From Lachnospiraceae bacterium (lineage in GTDB: Bacteria > Bacillota_A > Clostridia > Lachnospirales > Lachnospiraceae): a stretch of DNA of 64,000 nucleotides. Positions 1 to 9,435 of the stretch are shown piece by piece. The position numbers were made by a program, and so were the translations under genes. The stretch lies in assembly GCA_016287765.1 (NCBI GenBank), contig JAEEWS010000007.1, forward strand, positions 1 to 64,000, given 5' to 3'. The first letter of the stretch is position 1; each line of letters opens with the position of its first letter. The notes beneath the pieces were generated by a model, which was not told the DNA's origin, searched no databases, and saw only the letters and a program-made list of their open reading frames with translations.

Positions 1-407
1 GGGACATTGCAAACGAGTACTTTAAAGCAAGAGACGAATACAATGAATATGTTGTAAAAACCGATGCATTAAAGGATGTTTTGAAAAATGAATTTCCTAC
101 TACGGAAGAGATCAGAGCGTTTGTTTTCAATTGCCCTGAAGGGGTAATTATAGAAAGTTTTGCTATTTCATCCGGTTTTCTGTCTATAAAGGCTTTTGCA
201 CTTAATTATGAATTGATAGGAGATTATTTAGATGCGTTAAGTGAAGTAGAGTATTTTAAGGATATTAATTATTCAACTATAAGCCATACATCTAATAGTA
301 AAACTGTCAAAACCATAGATGAAGAGGGCAAGGAAATAGAGATGAAAGAAACAATAAATGGCTACGCTTTTACTTTTTCTATTAAAGTTGCCGGTGAATC
401 AGAATGA
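1..407 (+). CDS. PilN-like type IV pilus assembly protein, 5' end outside the window
   Basis: The reading frame is open from base 3, so the start lies outside the window; a TTG at 81 is only an internal codon. The visible 134 residues begin with a charged, probably coiled-coil stretch and continue into an alpha/beta domain that ends in the conserved-looking segment FTFSIKVAGESE. The stop overlaps the next start as ATGA, and the next gene has PilO features. In PilM-PilN-PilO modules PilN is a bitopic inner-membrane protein that pairs with PilO below the pilus motor. The membrane segment expected at the N-terminus is not visible here. Assignment rests mainly on the neighbour and on the fold-like pattern; a different pilus accessory protein is possible. 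Confidence 0.6.
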   Translation, partial: DIANEYFKARDEYNEYVVKTDALKDVLKNEFPTTEEIRAFVFNCPEGVIIESFAISSGFLSIKAFALNYELIGDYLDALSEVEYFKDINYSTISHTSNSKTVKTIDEEGKEIEMKETINGYAFTFSIKVAGESE

Positions 408-940
408 AAAAAATTACTTTCAGAGAAAAGATAATAATGATTGGAGCAGTTCTGCTTATTGCAGTTCTTCTTTTTGACCATCTTTTTCTTAAACCTGTTA
501 GGGAAGAAACTCTTACTCTTCAAGCAGATATAGAAAAAAGAGAAGAGATCATTGCGGCGCTTGATGGACAGCAAAAAGGATATGATTCCATTACAGAAGA
601 CCTTAATCGATCTATTGATGAATACAAAAAAACCATCGGTCAATTTCCTGAAAAATGGGATGATTCTATGATGCTTAAATACATTGAAGATACCATAGGA
701 GATGTGTTAACTAAAGATAATCTTACATTTAACGGGCTCACAAAACATGACAGTTATTATGTCGGTACCTATAGTATCGGGGTATCTGGACACTTTGATG
801 ATTTTATGGAATTATTGTTCAAATTTGCTAATGCCAAGTATTTTAATACAGTATCTAATGTAAGTGTTCCTAAATACAGTTATGACAATGAAGAAGTAAC
901 CGCTTCCTTTACAATTAATTTCTATGTCCTTTCGGAATGA
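404..940 (+). CDS. pilO: PilO-like type IV pilus assembly protein
   Basis: The 178-residue protein has the PilO plan: a short cytoplasmic N-terminus (MKKITFREK), one transmembrane helix at about residues 10-30, a heptad-rich coiled coil at about 35-80, and a C-terminal ferredoxin-like domain. PilO dimerises with PilN and links the cytoplasmic ATPase ring to the pilus. The start codon overlaps the stop of the PilN-like gene (ATGA), which suggests translational coupling. The remaining pilus genes (pilB, pilC, pilM, pilins) would lie to the left of the window. Length is close to the family norm. Function is inferred from architecture and context. Confidence 0.65.
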   Translation: MKKITFREKIIMIGAVLLIAVLLFDHLFLKPVREETLTLQADIEKREEIIAALDGQQKGYDSITEDLNRSIDEYKKTIGQFPEKWDDSMMLKYIEDTIGDVLTKDNLTFNGLTKHDSYYVGTYSIGVSGHFDDFMELLFKFANAKYFNTVSNVSVPKYSYDNEEVTASFTINFYVLSE

Positions 941-1743
941 TCATGAAAATATATTATCTTATACCCATAATATTGATCCTTTTGATCGTTTATACAGCCT
1001 ATGAGATCTTTGAGTTCAGATTCAGAAAATATGTTCATTTTAAGCTGGATCTGGGACTGGGATTAAAGGCCGTTATCATTACGGATCTCCACAATAAAAG
1101 CTTTACAAAAAGGGATCTAAAACTCCTGTCTTCGGAAAAACCGGATTGTTTTTTTATGGCAGGAGATCTTTTAATATCCAAAGAAGAGGACAATAAAAAG
1201 GCTCTGGAGGCTATGAGACAGTTATGTGCAATTGCTCCGGTTTATTTTTCCCTTGGGAACCATGAACTTAAATACAGGGTATACTTTAAGGAACAATGGG
1301 ATGAGTTTATTAAATCTCTTCCGGATAATTGTTTTATCCTGGATGACAGCCATATGAGCTTAGGTGAAAAGGCCGAGATCTTTGGGATTTCTTTAAAGAT
1401 CGAGAATTATAAAAAGGGAAGACTTTATGATATGTCCGAAGAGGATACGGAGGTTTTTAAGGATATTCCCGAGGGTAAGAAAAAGATACTCTTAGCTCAC
1501 GATCCTGACTTTTATGAGTATTATGACAGAGTGCTGGATGCGGACCTGATAGTTTCCGGACATTTACACGGAGGCTTTGTGAGAATCCCCTTTATAGGCG
1601 GTTTTGTCTTTTCCCGGTACGGAGTAAAGCACAGGGTCAAGGGAATATATGCAGGAAAGCACTTGGTGTCTTCCGGAGCGGGAGAACATTTGATGCCCTT
1701 GCGTGTGTTTAACAGATGTGAAATAGATATAATAGATCTTTAG
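937..1743 (+). CDS. Membrane-anchored metallophosphoesterase
   Basis: A 268-residue calcineurin-like phosphoesterase. A hydrophobic N-terminal helix (about residues 5-24) anchors it to the membrane. The metal-binding motifs appear in order: TDLH (D50, H52), GD (about 76-77), GNHE (about 108-111), an AHDPDFYEYY segment and SGHLHGG (about 206-212). This set is typical of the YkuE/YaeI group, whose characterised members act on lipid or UDP-linked phosphoesters; the substrate here is unknown. The first ATG overlaps the pilO stop; a second ATG two codons later at 943 is equally possible. Co-transcription with the pilus genes may be only positional. Confidence 0.85.
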   Translation: MIMKIYYLIPIILILLIVYTAYEIFEFRFRKYVHFKLDLGLGLKAVIITDLHNKSFTKRDLKLLSSEKPDCFFMAGDLLISKEEDNKKALEAMRQLCAIAPVYFSLGNHELKYRVYFKEQWDEFIKSLPDNCFILDDSHMSLGEKAEIFGISLKIENYKKGRLYDMSEEDTEVFKDIPEGKKKILLAHDPDFYEYYDRVLDADLIVSGHLHGGFVRIPFIGGFVFSRYGVKHRVKGIYAGKHLVSSGAGEHLMPLRVFNRCEIDIIDL

Positions 1744-1807
1744 ATCAGGCTTTTCTTTTTATGCAACTTTATTTGTCAAGCTTCTTCTTTTTTCACCTTT
1801 TTTGTGA

Positions 1808-1813
1808 TATAAT
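1808..1813 (+). promoter_or_regulatory. Extended -10 promoter for scpA
   Basis: A perfect TATAAT is preceded by TGA one base upstream, giving an extended -10 (TGnTATAAT). No good -35 is seen 17 bases upstream. It lies 45 bases before the scpA start, in the only gap between the pilus/phosphoesterase genes and scpAB. Confidence 0.6.
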
Positions 1814-1857
1814 ATTTCAGTTAAAAAATCTTTAAAAATCTTTTAAACGAGGCTCCT

Positions 1858-2646
1858 ATGTCAATCCCGATAAAACTTGATGCATTTGAAGGCCCTTTGG
1901 ACCTTTTGCTGCATTTGATAGATATTAATAAGATAAATATTTATGATATCCCCATTGCATTGATCACCGATCAATACCTTGATGCCATTAAGGGGATCGA
2001 AGATAAGAGCCTGGATTCCATGAGCGAATTTCTTTTGATGGCCAGCACTTTGCTTCGCATAAAATCCAAGATGCTGCTTCCTGCGGAAGTGGACGAAGAA
2101 ACGGGCGAGGAGATAGACCCCAGAGCAGAACTGGTGGAAAGACTCCTGGAATACAAGATGTACAAGTACACCTCCTTGGAGCTTAAGGACATGGCTGTGG
2201 ATGCGGATAAGGTGTTCTTTAAGAAGAGCAATCTTCCTCCCGAGATCCTGAATTATCATGAGCCGGTGCCGGTGAGTGAGCTTTTGAGCGATATTACCCT
2301 GCAAAAGCTGAATGATATCTTCGACGGTGTTATGAAACGCCGGGAAGATAAGATAGATCCGGTCAGATCCAAATTCGGAAAGATAGAAAAAGAAGAGGTG
2401 AGCCTAACCAAAAAAATGTATTCGGTTCAGGAATACGGCCTCAAAAACAGACATTTTTCCTTTAAAACCCTGCTTGAAGGCGGAAAAGATAAAATGGATG
2501 TTATAGTTACCTTCCTTTGCGTTTTGGAGCTCATGAAGATGGGCAGGATGAATGTGGTACAAAAGGATATATTTGATGATATAGAGATCGAGTACACAGC
2601 CGATGACATCGTTGACTTCGATGAGAACAACGGATTCGGACTGTAA
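1858..2646 (+). CDS. scpA: Segregation and condensation protein A
   Basis: ScpA is the kleisin subunit of the bacterial SMC-ScpAB condensin, bridging the SMC heads and helping chromosome segregation. The 262-residue protein starts with the family signature around FEGPLDLLLHLID, contains the conserved LLRIKSKMLLP helix region (about residues 62-75) and ends in a winged-helix-like C-terminus that would bind the SMC head. A GAGG Shine-Dalgarno precedes the ATG by five bases. The scpB gene follows after 11 bases, the usual pairing in Firmicutes. The smc gene is not in this window. Confidence 0.95.
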   Translation: MSIPIKLDAFEGPLDLLLHLIDINKINIYDIPIALITDQYLDAIKGIEDKSLDSMSEFLLMASTLLRIKSKMLLPAEVDEETGEEIDPRAELVERLLEYKMYKYTSLELKDMAVDADKVFFKKSNLPPEILNYHEPVPVSELLSDITLQKLNDIFDGVMKRREDKIDPVRSKFGKIEKEEVSLTKKMYSVQEYGLKNRHFSFKTLLEGGKDKMDVIVTFLCVLELMKMGRMNVVQKDIFDDIEIEYTADDIVDFDENNGFGL

Positions 2647-2657
2647 AAGGGGAATAA

Positions 2658-3233
2658 ATGGAGATAAAAGAACTTGAAGCAAAAATAGAAGCCATACTTT
2701 TCACCATGGGTGAAGCTGTGGAAGCAGACCGAATAGCCATAGCTCTTGAGCAGGATGTGTCTGTTATCAGGAATATTTTAAGGAATATGATGATCGAGTA
2801 CAAGGAAAGCAGCAGAGGTGTACAGATCATTGAACTTAACGATTCATTTCAGATGTGTACCAAACCGGACATGTATGAATACATCATCCGCGTGGCACAT
2901 GCACCGAAAAAGCACATTTTGACCGACGCTTTACTGGAAACCCTTTCCATTATCGCTTACAAACAGCCCATCACCAGAAGCGAAATAGCGGCCATCAGAG
3001 GCGTTAATTGCGATCATGCGGTAAGCAAACTGGTGGAATACAATCTGGTAACGGAATTGGGCAGGATAGAAGCTCCGGGACGTCCCATTGCCTTCGGCAC
3101 GACCGAGGAGTTTTTAAGGAACTTCGGTCTTTCTTCTCTTTCGGATCTGCCCATTGTAAATCCGGAGAAATTGGAAGACTTTAAGATAGAGGTTCAGGAA
3201 GAACTGCAATTGTCATTCGATTTTGATACTTGA
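2658..3233 (+). CDS. scpB: Segregation and condensation protein B
   Basis: ScpB (191 residues) dimerises and binds ScpA to complete condensin. Two winged-helix domains are apparent; the second carries the recognisable segment LSIIAYKQPITRSEIAAIRG at about residues 95-114, followed by GRIEAPGRPIAFGTT. Its AGGGG ribosome-binding site overlaps the end of scpA, so the two are one transcript. Length and motifs are normal for the family. Confidence 0.95.
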   Translation: MEIKELEAKIEAILFTMGEAVEADRIAIALEQDVSVIRNILRNMMIEYKESSRGVQIIELNDSFQMCTKPDMYEYIIRVAHAPKKHILTDALLETLSIIAYKQPITRSEIAAIRGVNCDHAVSKLVEYNLVTELGRIEAPGRPIAFGTTEEFLRNFGLSSLSDLPIVNPEKLEDFKIEVQEELQLSFDFDT

Positions 3234-3287
3234 TCTTAAGATTTCGGAGCTTTAAAATCTGCATCATTTAAATCTAAGGGGAATATA

Positions 3288-6200
3288 ATGATTCATTTAA
3301 CCAAGCAAAAGATCAGAAACCTGGCGCCTGATGAAGGTACTTATCTTCGCGGAGTTACCTATTACAAAAACGGCCACATCCAAAACGCCTCTTACTCCAG
3401 ACAAAACAAAAAATACAAATTCATAATAAAAGGCAGCAGCAGCTATACCGTGCTCATCAATGAGCTGGAGGACGGTATGTTTGATTACTCCTGTTCCTGT
3501 CCGGGAAGCATTTTGGGCCACGGCGCCTGCAAGCACGTGATCTGTGCTCTTTGTATGCTTTATAAGCATCAGGAGAAGAAAGAAGGCAATCTTCCCAAGA
3601 CTCCGGAAGAAAAGCGTATTTACAACGTTCTTGATTATTTTGACAATATGTCATCCCTGTCAAAGACAGGAGATGTTTTCCATATAGAACCTGTTATAAA
3701 TCTGGGAACCATGCTTAAGAATACATCCGGTAAGGCAGGAATTTCCATTAAGGTCGGAAGCAATCGTCTTTATAAGGTGCAGAACATAAAGAAATTTCTG
3801 GAATCCTTTGTAAAACAGGAACCCATAGTTTTGGGCAAGGATTTTCACTTTATCTACAACGAAAGTGCCTTTGACAGGGATTCAAAAGCTTTTTTGGACT
3901 TCCTTTTGGGCATATATGATGTATCCGAGCTTACCGCAGGTAAAGAAGGCACGGAGATCTTCGTCAAGTCTCAGATGCTGATATCCAAATTCCTGTTCAT
4001 AAAGCTATTAAAACAGGTGGGTAATCTTTCCTGTACCCTGGATCTTTACGGAAATCAATACTTCGATGTTCATGTGGTAGCTTCCAATCCCAACATTGAG
4101 TTTGAGCTTATAAACACGGAGGATCAGATAATCTTTGATTACAAAGATAAAGAACCCGTGATACCGATCACGGAAAATGGGGAAGTGCTTTACAGAGACG
4201 GATTTCTGTATACCCCCGACAAGGTTTTTCTTCACAATTTCCTTCCTTTTTTCAATAATCTGGGAGGAGACAGGACTCCGCTTATCTTTGAAGGCAAATA
4301 CAAGCAGAGATTTCTGGAATTCGTTCTTCCAAAACTTCATGACACCATGGAGTTCGAAATCCCGGAGGAACTTTCGGACAAGTACATTTCTCCGGATTTT
4401 AAGGCGGAGATATATTTTGATAAATACAATTCTTACATTAAAGCAGAGATAATCTACACCTACGGTGAATATCGCTTTAACTCTTTTGAAAGTCCAAAGA
4501 GTGAGCCTTATATCATTTTAAGGAACAAAACGGAAGAGAAGAACATCTGTAACATCCTTGAAGCCAATGGCTTTGAAGCCTATTCCGGCTTTTATCTTCT
4601 TAAAGCCGACAACGGGATATATGAATTTATCACAGAAGGGGTGGAAAGCCTTAAGGAACATGCGGAGCTTTTCTATTCCGAGGATTTTAAGAGATTAAAG
4701 TCTTCAAGAACGAGAAAGTTTTCCATAGGCTTAAATGTGTCGGGAGAAAGCGATCTCCTGGAACTGAATCTTACCTATGGAGATGTTACCAAAGAAGAAC
4801 TCAAGTCACTTTTCCGTGCCTACAGACTTAAAAAGAAGTTCTTCCGTTTATCGGACGGCTCATTTATAGATCTTGAGTCCGATGAACTGAACGAACTGAA
4901 CGGACTTCTGGACGATCTGAACATTTCTGCCAAGGAGATCGAGAAGAAGGACGTGCTTCAGGTGTCCAAGGGACTGGCGCTTTTTGCCGACAGGATCTTT
5001 GATGAGGGTCGTTTCACCGTTATCAAGAACGATGAGTTTAAGGCACTGGTTGATAATGTGCTGAATTCCTCAAAGCAGGATTTTGAAGTGCCTTCAGAGA
5101 TCAATGCGGAACTTCGTCCCTATCAGATAGTGGGGTACAAGTGGCTCATGAATCTGGCTGCCAACGGGCTGGGCGGTATATTGGCAGACGACATGGGTCT
5201 TGGAAAGACCTTGCAGGCCATTGTTTATATTACCGAGATGAAAAAACTTAATCCCGGAGCTCAGTTCCTCATCGTTTGTCCCACTTCCGTGGTTTATAAC
5301 TGGATGGATGAGTTTGAAACCTTTTCGCCTACCCTTAAATGCAGGATAATAGAAGGTGTTCCTCAGGACAGAGAGGAGGCTATCAAAAACAGTGGAGACT
5401 TCGACGTGCTCATCACTTCTTATCCTCTTATCCGAAGGGATATCGGAGCTTATGAAGACAAAAAATTCAATTCCATTTTCCTGGATGAAGCACAGTTTAT
5501 TAAAAATGCGGCTTCCGTTAATGCAAAATCAGTTAAGAGCCTTCAGGCCGAGCACAGATTTGCTTTAACAGGAACTCCCATAGAGAATTCGCTTTCGGAA
5601 CTTTGGTCCATATTCGATTATATCATGCCTTTTTATCTGCTTTCCTATACAAAGTTCATTACCAAGTATGAAAAGCCCATTTCCAAGGGTGATGAAGGGG
5701 TAAAGGCCATCTTAAATAAGCGCATATTGCCCTTTGTCATGCGCAGAATGAAGAAAGATGTGCTTACCGAGCTGCCTGACAAGATAGAAGAAAAGATGAT
5801 CGCCGAGTTGAACTTTGAGCAAAAGAACCTTTATCTTTCCTATCTGGAAAGCGTCAAGGGAGACCTGCGCCAGGAGCTTTTGAACGAGGGCATAAATGCC
5901 AGTCGTTTCCAGATACTTGCGGCTCTCACCCGACTTCGTCAGATCTGCTGTCATCCTTCCACCTTCCTGGAAAACTACGAAGGAGGAAGCGGAAAACTGG
6001 ATCTGTTTATGGAACTGGTTCCAAACCTCATCGAAAACGGACATCGTATTCTGGTATTTTCACAGTTCACCAGCATGCTTGAACTGATCCAAAAGTCACT
6101 GGATGAAATGGGATACACCTATTATTATCTGGACGGTGGTACAAAAAAGAGTGAAAGAGTGGATTATGTAAAGGAATTTAACGCAGGAGAACGTCAGCTT

Positions 6201-6503
6201 TTCCTTATTTCCCTTAAAGCCGGAGGTACGGGACTTAACCTTACAGGCGCTGATACTGTTATTCATTTTGATCCCTGGTGGAATCCCGCCGTGGAAGATC
6301 AGGCTACAGACAGAGCTCACAGAATAGGTCAGAAGAATGTGGTGGAAGTTATTAAGCTTATCACCAAGGGAACCATAGAAGAAAAGATATACAAGCTGCA
6401 ACACAGAAAAAAGGAACTTTCCGAGTCGATCATCTCCACCAAGGAGGTATTTATCAATTCTCTTTCCAAGGAAGAGATCATGGAACTGTTCTCATTGGAT
6501 TAA
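3288..6503 (+). CDS. SWIM zinc finger and SNF2-family helicase
   Basis: A 1071-residue DEAD-like ATPase. The N-terminus has a SWIM zinc finger (C69-x-C71, then C81-x-H83), followed by a long bacterial SNF2-associated region and a two-lobed SNF2 motor from about residue 600. Helicase motifs: I DDMGLGKT (about 630-640), II DEAQ (about 732), III LTGTPIEN, and VI DRAHRIGQ (about 1007). SNF2 proteins translocate on double-stranded DNA and remodel protein-DNA or RNA polymerase complexes; bacterial SWIM forms have no settled role. It sits 54 bases after scpB with an AAGGGG ribosome-binding site, so it may share the scpAB transcript. A shared terminator follows. Confidence 0.92.
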   Translation: MIHLTKQKIRNLAPDEGTYLRGVTYYKNGHIQNASYSRQNKKYKFIIKGSSSYTVLINELEDGMFDYSCSCPGSILGHGACKHVICALCMLYKHQEKKEGNLPKTPEEKRIYNVLDYFDNMSSLSKTGDVFHIEPVINLGTMLKNTSGKAGISIKVGSNRLYKVQNIKKFLESFVKQEPIVLGKDFHFIYNESAFDRDSKAFLDFLLGIYDVSELTAGKEGTEIFVKSQMLISKFLFIKLLKQVGNLSCTLDLYGNQYFDVHVVASNPNIEFELINTEDQIIFDYKDKEPVIPITENGEVLYRDGFLYTPDKVFLHNFLPFFNNLGGDRTPLIFEGKYKQRFLEFVLPKLHDTMEFEIPEELSDKYISPDFKAEIYFDKYNSYIKAEIIYTYGEYRFNSFESPKSEPYIILRNKTEEKNICNILEANGFEAYSGFYLLKADNGIYEFITEGVESLKEHAELFYSEDFKRLKSSRTRKFSIGLNVSGESDLLELNLTYGDVTKEELKSLFRAYRLKKKFFRLSDGSFIDLESDELNELNGLLDDLNISAKEIEKKDVLQVSKGLALFADRIFDEGRFTVIKNDEFKALVDNVLNSSKQDFEVPSEINAELRPYQIVGYKWLMNLAANGLGGILADDMGLGKTLQAIVYITEMKKLNPGAQFLIVCPTSVVYNWMDEFETFSPTLKCRIIEGVPQDREEAIKNSGDFDVLITSYPLIRRDIGAYEDKKFNSIFLDEAQFIKNAASVNAKSVKSLQAEHRFALTGTPIENSLSELWSIFDYIMPFYLLSYTKFITKYEKPISKGDEGVKAILNKRILPFVMRRMKKDVLTELPDKIEEKMIAELNFEQKNLYLSYLESVKGDLRQELLNEGINASRFQILAALTRLRQICCHPSTFLENYEGGSGKLDLFMELVPNLIENGHRILVFSQFTSMLELIQKSLDEMGYTYYYLDGGTKKSERVDYVKEFNAGERQLFLISLKAGGTGLNLTGADTVIHFDPWWNPAVEDQATDRAHRIGQKNVVEVIKLITKGTIEEKIYKLQHRKKELSESIISTKEVFINSLSKEEIMELFSLD

Positions 6504-6533
6504 AAAAATTCCGCCTTAGGGCGGAATTTTTTT
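6502..6533. terminator. Bidirectional intrinsic terminator
   Basis: A stem of AAAAAATTCCGCC and GGGCGGAATTTTTT with a TTA loop has an A-run on one side and a T-run on the other. It ends the helicase gene on the plus strand and overlaps the stop codon of the convergent zinc-ribbon gene, serving both. Confidence 0.9.
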
Positions 6534-7365
6534 AATCATTATATAGTTCGTTCATGAATTCTTCCACAAGTATGTCGGCATATTCGTCATTGGTATCGGG
6601 AAAAGCTTCCAGAAGTTTGTCTTTTACCAGATCTGACTGTTTAAGATAGAGAAGTTCAGGTGATGTGTCTTCGTCGTTAAGAGCATCCAGCATTTCTTTT
6701 GTAATGTTTTCCTTAATGTATTCCTTAAGTTTGTTTTCTGTCTTTTCTTCTTCGGCCACTTCACTCTTTAACGACTTCCCCTTGATGATGGAATATATGC
6801 CATAAGCGATGAAAAGCACGCCCATAAGGATAAGGATCAGGATGGAGAAGGTGGCTGTAAAGAGACGGATGATCTCAAGTTTATTAATGATACCGAAAGC
6901 GATAAGAGCAACACCGAAAACGGAAAACAACCATCCGGAAGAGGTGTAATCACTGCTCTTGTCACTGGCCTTTATAAAGCCTTTTTTCTGTGCCATTTCT
7001 TTCATTTGTTCAAGAGCTTGTTCGGCTTCTTTAAGGACTTCTTCAGGATTTTCCTTGAATTTGTTTTCGGCCTCAACCTTTATTATTGCCTGAATAATCT
7101 GCATGGTCTCAGTAGCTTTATCTTCGGGAACGGAGATCACATATTCGGTCTCTTCGGCCTCATTGACTCTTTCCGTGACGGAATTTTCCGTTTTGACGTG
7201 ATCCAGATACTTAATGATCTTATCCTTAAGTACTTCATCTTTAACAGCCATAAGCTCTTTGAGTTCTGCTTTTACTTCATCAAGCTCTTCGATAAGAGCG
7301 ATATTGCATTCGGGACAGATCGTAATTCCTGCTCTGTACTCATTTTGGCAATTGGGACACCACAT
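6532..7365 (-). CDS. Zinc-ribbon membrane protein of unknown function
   Basis: The 277-residue protein starts with a zinc ribbon (C3-x2-C6, C17-x2-C20), continues with an acidic, helical region (about residues 25-135), two transmembrane helices (about 140-162 and 168-197) and an acidic C-terminal tail. No enzymatic motif is visible. The layout, a cytosolic zinc ribbon tethered by a helical hairpin, recurs in Firmicutes proteins annotated only as hypothetical. It is the only minus-strand gene left of 21 kb and has its own divergent promoter. A TTTCCTCC complement (GGAGGAAA) gives a strong ribosome-binding site before the ATG. Function unknown. Confidence 0.8.
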   Translation of the reverse strand: MWCPNCQNEYRAGITICPECNIALIEELDEVKAELKELMAVKDEVLKDKIIKYLDHVKTENSVTERVNEAEETEYVISVPEDKATETMQIIQAIIKVEAENKFKENPEEVLKEAEQALEQMKEMAQKKGFIKASDKSSDYTSSGWLFSVFGVALIAFGIINKLEIIRLFTATFSILILILMGVLFIAYGIYSIIKGKSLKSEVAEEEKTENKLKEYIKENITKEMLDALNDEDTSPELLYLKQSDLVKDKLLEAFPDTNDEYADILVEEFMNELYND

Positions 7366-7396
7366 GTTGTTTCCTCCGATTTATTAATCATATACT

Positions 7397-7405
7397 ATTA
7401 TATCA
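7397..7405 (-). promoter_or_regulatory. Extended -10 promoter for the zinc-ribbon gene
   Basis: On the minus strand TGATATAAT combines a perfect -10 (7402-7397) with an extended TG. It lies about 32 bases upstream of the zinc-ribbon start. No -35 at 17 bases is convincing. Confidence 0.55.
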
Positions 7406-7476
7406 GTATAGATTTTTTAAAGGGATTTTTCAAGACAAATATGATTTTTACACATGTGTGCCAAAGGGGATTTTTA

Positions 7477-7505
7477 TTGTATATTACCTGAAATTGTGTT
7501 AAAAT
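7477..7505 (+). promoter_or_regulatory. Promoter for the radical SAM operon
   Basis: TTGTAT, 17 bases, TAAAAT, with TGT directly before the -10 (extended -10). It starts 75 bases before the radical SAM gene and is divergent from the zinc-ribbon promoter. The 186-base gap between the two genes otherwise shows only AT-rich sequence. Confidence 0.6.
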
Positions 7506-7551
7506 AAACAATACGGATTTATTCAGATTTAGTTATTAAAGAGGTCTTTTC

Positions 7552-9435
7552 ATGCAAAAGCTTGCACTTTCGGATGAAATCTTAATGAATATAGAAAAGC
7601 CGGTAAGATATATCGGCGGAGAAGTGAACAGCATTGTTAAATCCAAGGATGAGGTGGATGTTCGCTTTTGTATGTGTTTCCCCGATGTATATGAGATCGG
7701 TATGAGCCATCTGGGCATACAGATCCTCTATGATATGTTTAATAAGTTTGAGGGTGTTTGGTGCGAAAGAGTTTATTCCCCCTGGCCCGACCTTGATAAG
7801 ATAATGAGAGAAAAACACATTCCTCTGTTTGCACTGGAATCCCAGGACAGGATAAAGGATTTTGATTTTCTGGGCATCACCCTTCAATATGAAATGTGTT
7901 ACACCAATATCCTTCAGATCCTGGAACTTTCGGAGATTCCTCTTATAGCTTCGGAAAGGGGAGAAGATGATCCCATTGTTATCGGAGGAGGCCCTTGTTC
8001 CTATAATCCCGAGCCCATAGCGGATTTCTTTGATTTCTTCTATATCGGAGAAGGGGAAACCGTATATCAGGATATTATCAACCTTTATCGCAAAAACAGG
8101 GATAACGGCGGTACAAGACGTGAATTTCTTGAGATGGTGGCAGAAGTCGAGGGAATGTATGTCCCTATGTTCTATGATGTGGACTATAACGAGGATCAGA
8201 CCATCAAGAGTTTTACTCCCAATAATCCTCATGCTCCGGCAAGGATCAGAAAACAGGTGGAAATGAAGCTATCCGAGACCTATTATCCGGACAGCCCGGT
8301 GGTTCCTTTCCTTCAGGTGGTGCAGGACAAGGTTACACTTGAGATACAGAGAGGCTGTATCAGAGGGTGTAGATTCTGTCAGGCAGGTATGCTTTACAGA
8401 CCCATCAGAGAGAGGGATGTGGAATTCCTTAAACAACAGGCCGTTAAGATGATCAAAAACACCGGTCATGAAGAGATCACCCTTTCTTCCTTAAGCTCCA
8501 GTGATTACAAGGCTCTTCCGGAACTGGTATATTTCCTTATCGAATATTTTAAAGAGCTGAAGGTGAACATTTCTCTTCCTTCACTCAGAATAGATGCTTT
8601 TGCTCTGGATGTTATGAGCAAGGTTCAGGATATAAAGAAATCCTCCCTTACATTTGCTCCCGAAGCCGGATCTCAAAGGCTCAGGAATGTTATTAACAAG
8701 GGACTTACGGAAGAAAACATTTTAAAAGGCTCCATGGACGCTTTTAAAGGCGGCTGGAACAATGTAAAGCTTTACTTTATGCTGGGCCTGCCCACGGAGA
8801 CTGAAGACGATATAGAGCAGATAGCTGTATTGGCTGATAAGATAGCAAGAGAGTATTACGAGATACCCAAGGATCAGAGAAACGGAAGAGTACAGATCAC
8901 TCCCAGCACCAGCTTCTTTGTGCCCAAGCCCTTTACCCCTTTCCAGTGGGTGGCCATGAACAGAGAAGAACAGTTCAGGGAAAAGGCCCGTTTCCTTAAA
9001 GCAAAGGTGGCTGAGCAATTGAATGCCAGAAGCATTCATTACAAATGGCATGACAGCGACCTGACCATTCTTGAGGGAATATTTGCAAGAGGTGACAGAA
9101 GGCTTTCAAAATTGCTTCTTAATGTGTATAAGAAGGGTGCCATATTTGATGCCTGGACCGATCAGTTTAAGAAAGAGCTTTGGGACAAGGCCATGGAAGA
9201 AGAAAAGGTGGATCTGGATTTCTATGTTTTCCGAGAGAGAGACAAGGATGAGATCTTCCCCTGGGATTTTCTCGATGCGGGTATCACCAAGGAATTCTTA
9301 TGGAGAGAATATCAGACCGGCCTTAATGAAAAGGTTACTCCCAACTGTCGAAAGGGATGCGCGAGATGCGGCGCCTTCGAATTCCATGGGGGCATCTGTT
9401 ACGAAACAAGAAATGTGTCCGGAGACGAAGTTTAA
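7552..9435 (+). CDS. B12-binding radical SAM protein (TIGR03960 type)
   Basis: A 627-residue protein with an N-terminal cobalamin-binding-like domain, a radical SAM core with the cluster motif CIRGCRFCQ (three Cys at about 269, 273 and 276), and a C-terminal cysteine cluster CRKGCARCG near residue 605. The family is widespread in Clostridia next to a DUF2344 protein and RNase G, exactly as here. The reaction is not established; proximity to RNase G and ribosomal protein genes has led to suggestions of RNA or ribosome modification, which is inference. The start has an AAAGAGG ribosome-binding site. Its stop overlaps the next ATG by one base (TAATG). Confidence 0.92.
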   Translation: MQKLALSDEILMNIEKPVRYIGGEVNSIVKSKDEVDVRFCMCFPDVYEIGMSHLGIQILYDMFNKFEGVWCERVYSPWPDLDKIMREKHIPLFALESQDRIKDFDFLGITLQYEMCYTNILQILELSEIPLIASERGEDDPIVIGGGPCSYNPEPIADFFDFFYIGEGETVYQDIINLYRKNRDNGGTRREFLEMVAEVEGMYVPMFYDVDYNEDQTIKSFTPNNPHAPARIRKQVEMKLSETYYPDSPVVPFLQVVQDKVTLEIQRGCIRGCRFCQAGMLYRPIRERDVEFLKQQAVKMIKNTGHEEITLSSLSSSDYKALPELVYFLIEYFKELKVNISLPSLRIDAFALDVMSKVQDIKKSSLTFAPEAGSQRLRNVINKGLTEENILKGSMDAFKGGWNNVKLYFMLGLPTETEDDIEQIAVLADKIAREYYEIPKDQRNGRVQITPSTSFFVPKPFTPFQWVAMNREEQFREKARFLKAKVAEQLNARSIHYKWHDSDLTILEGIFARGDRRLSKLLLNVYKKGAIFDAWTDQFKKELWDKAMEEEKVDLDFYVFRERDKDEIFPWDFLDAGITKEFLWREYQTGLNEKVTPNCRKGCARCGAFEFHGGICYETRNVSGDEV

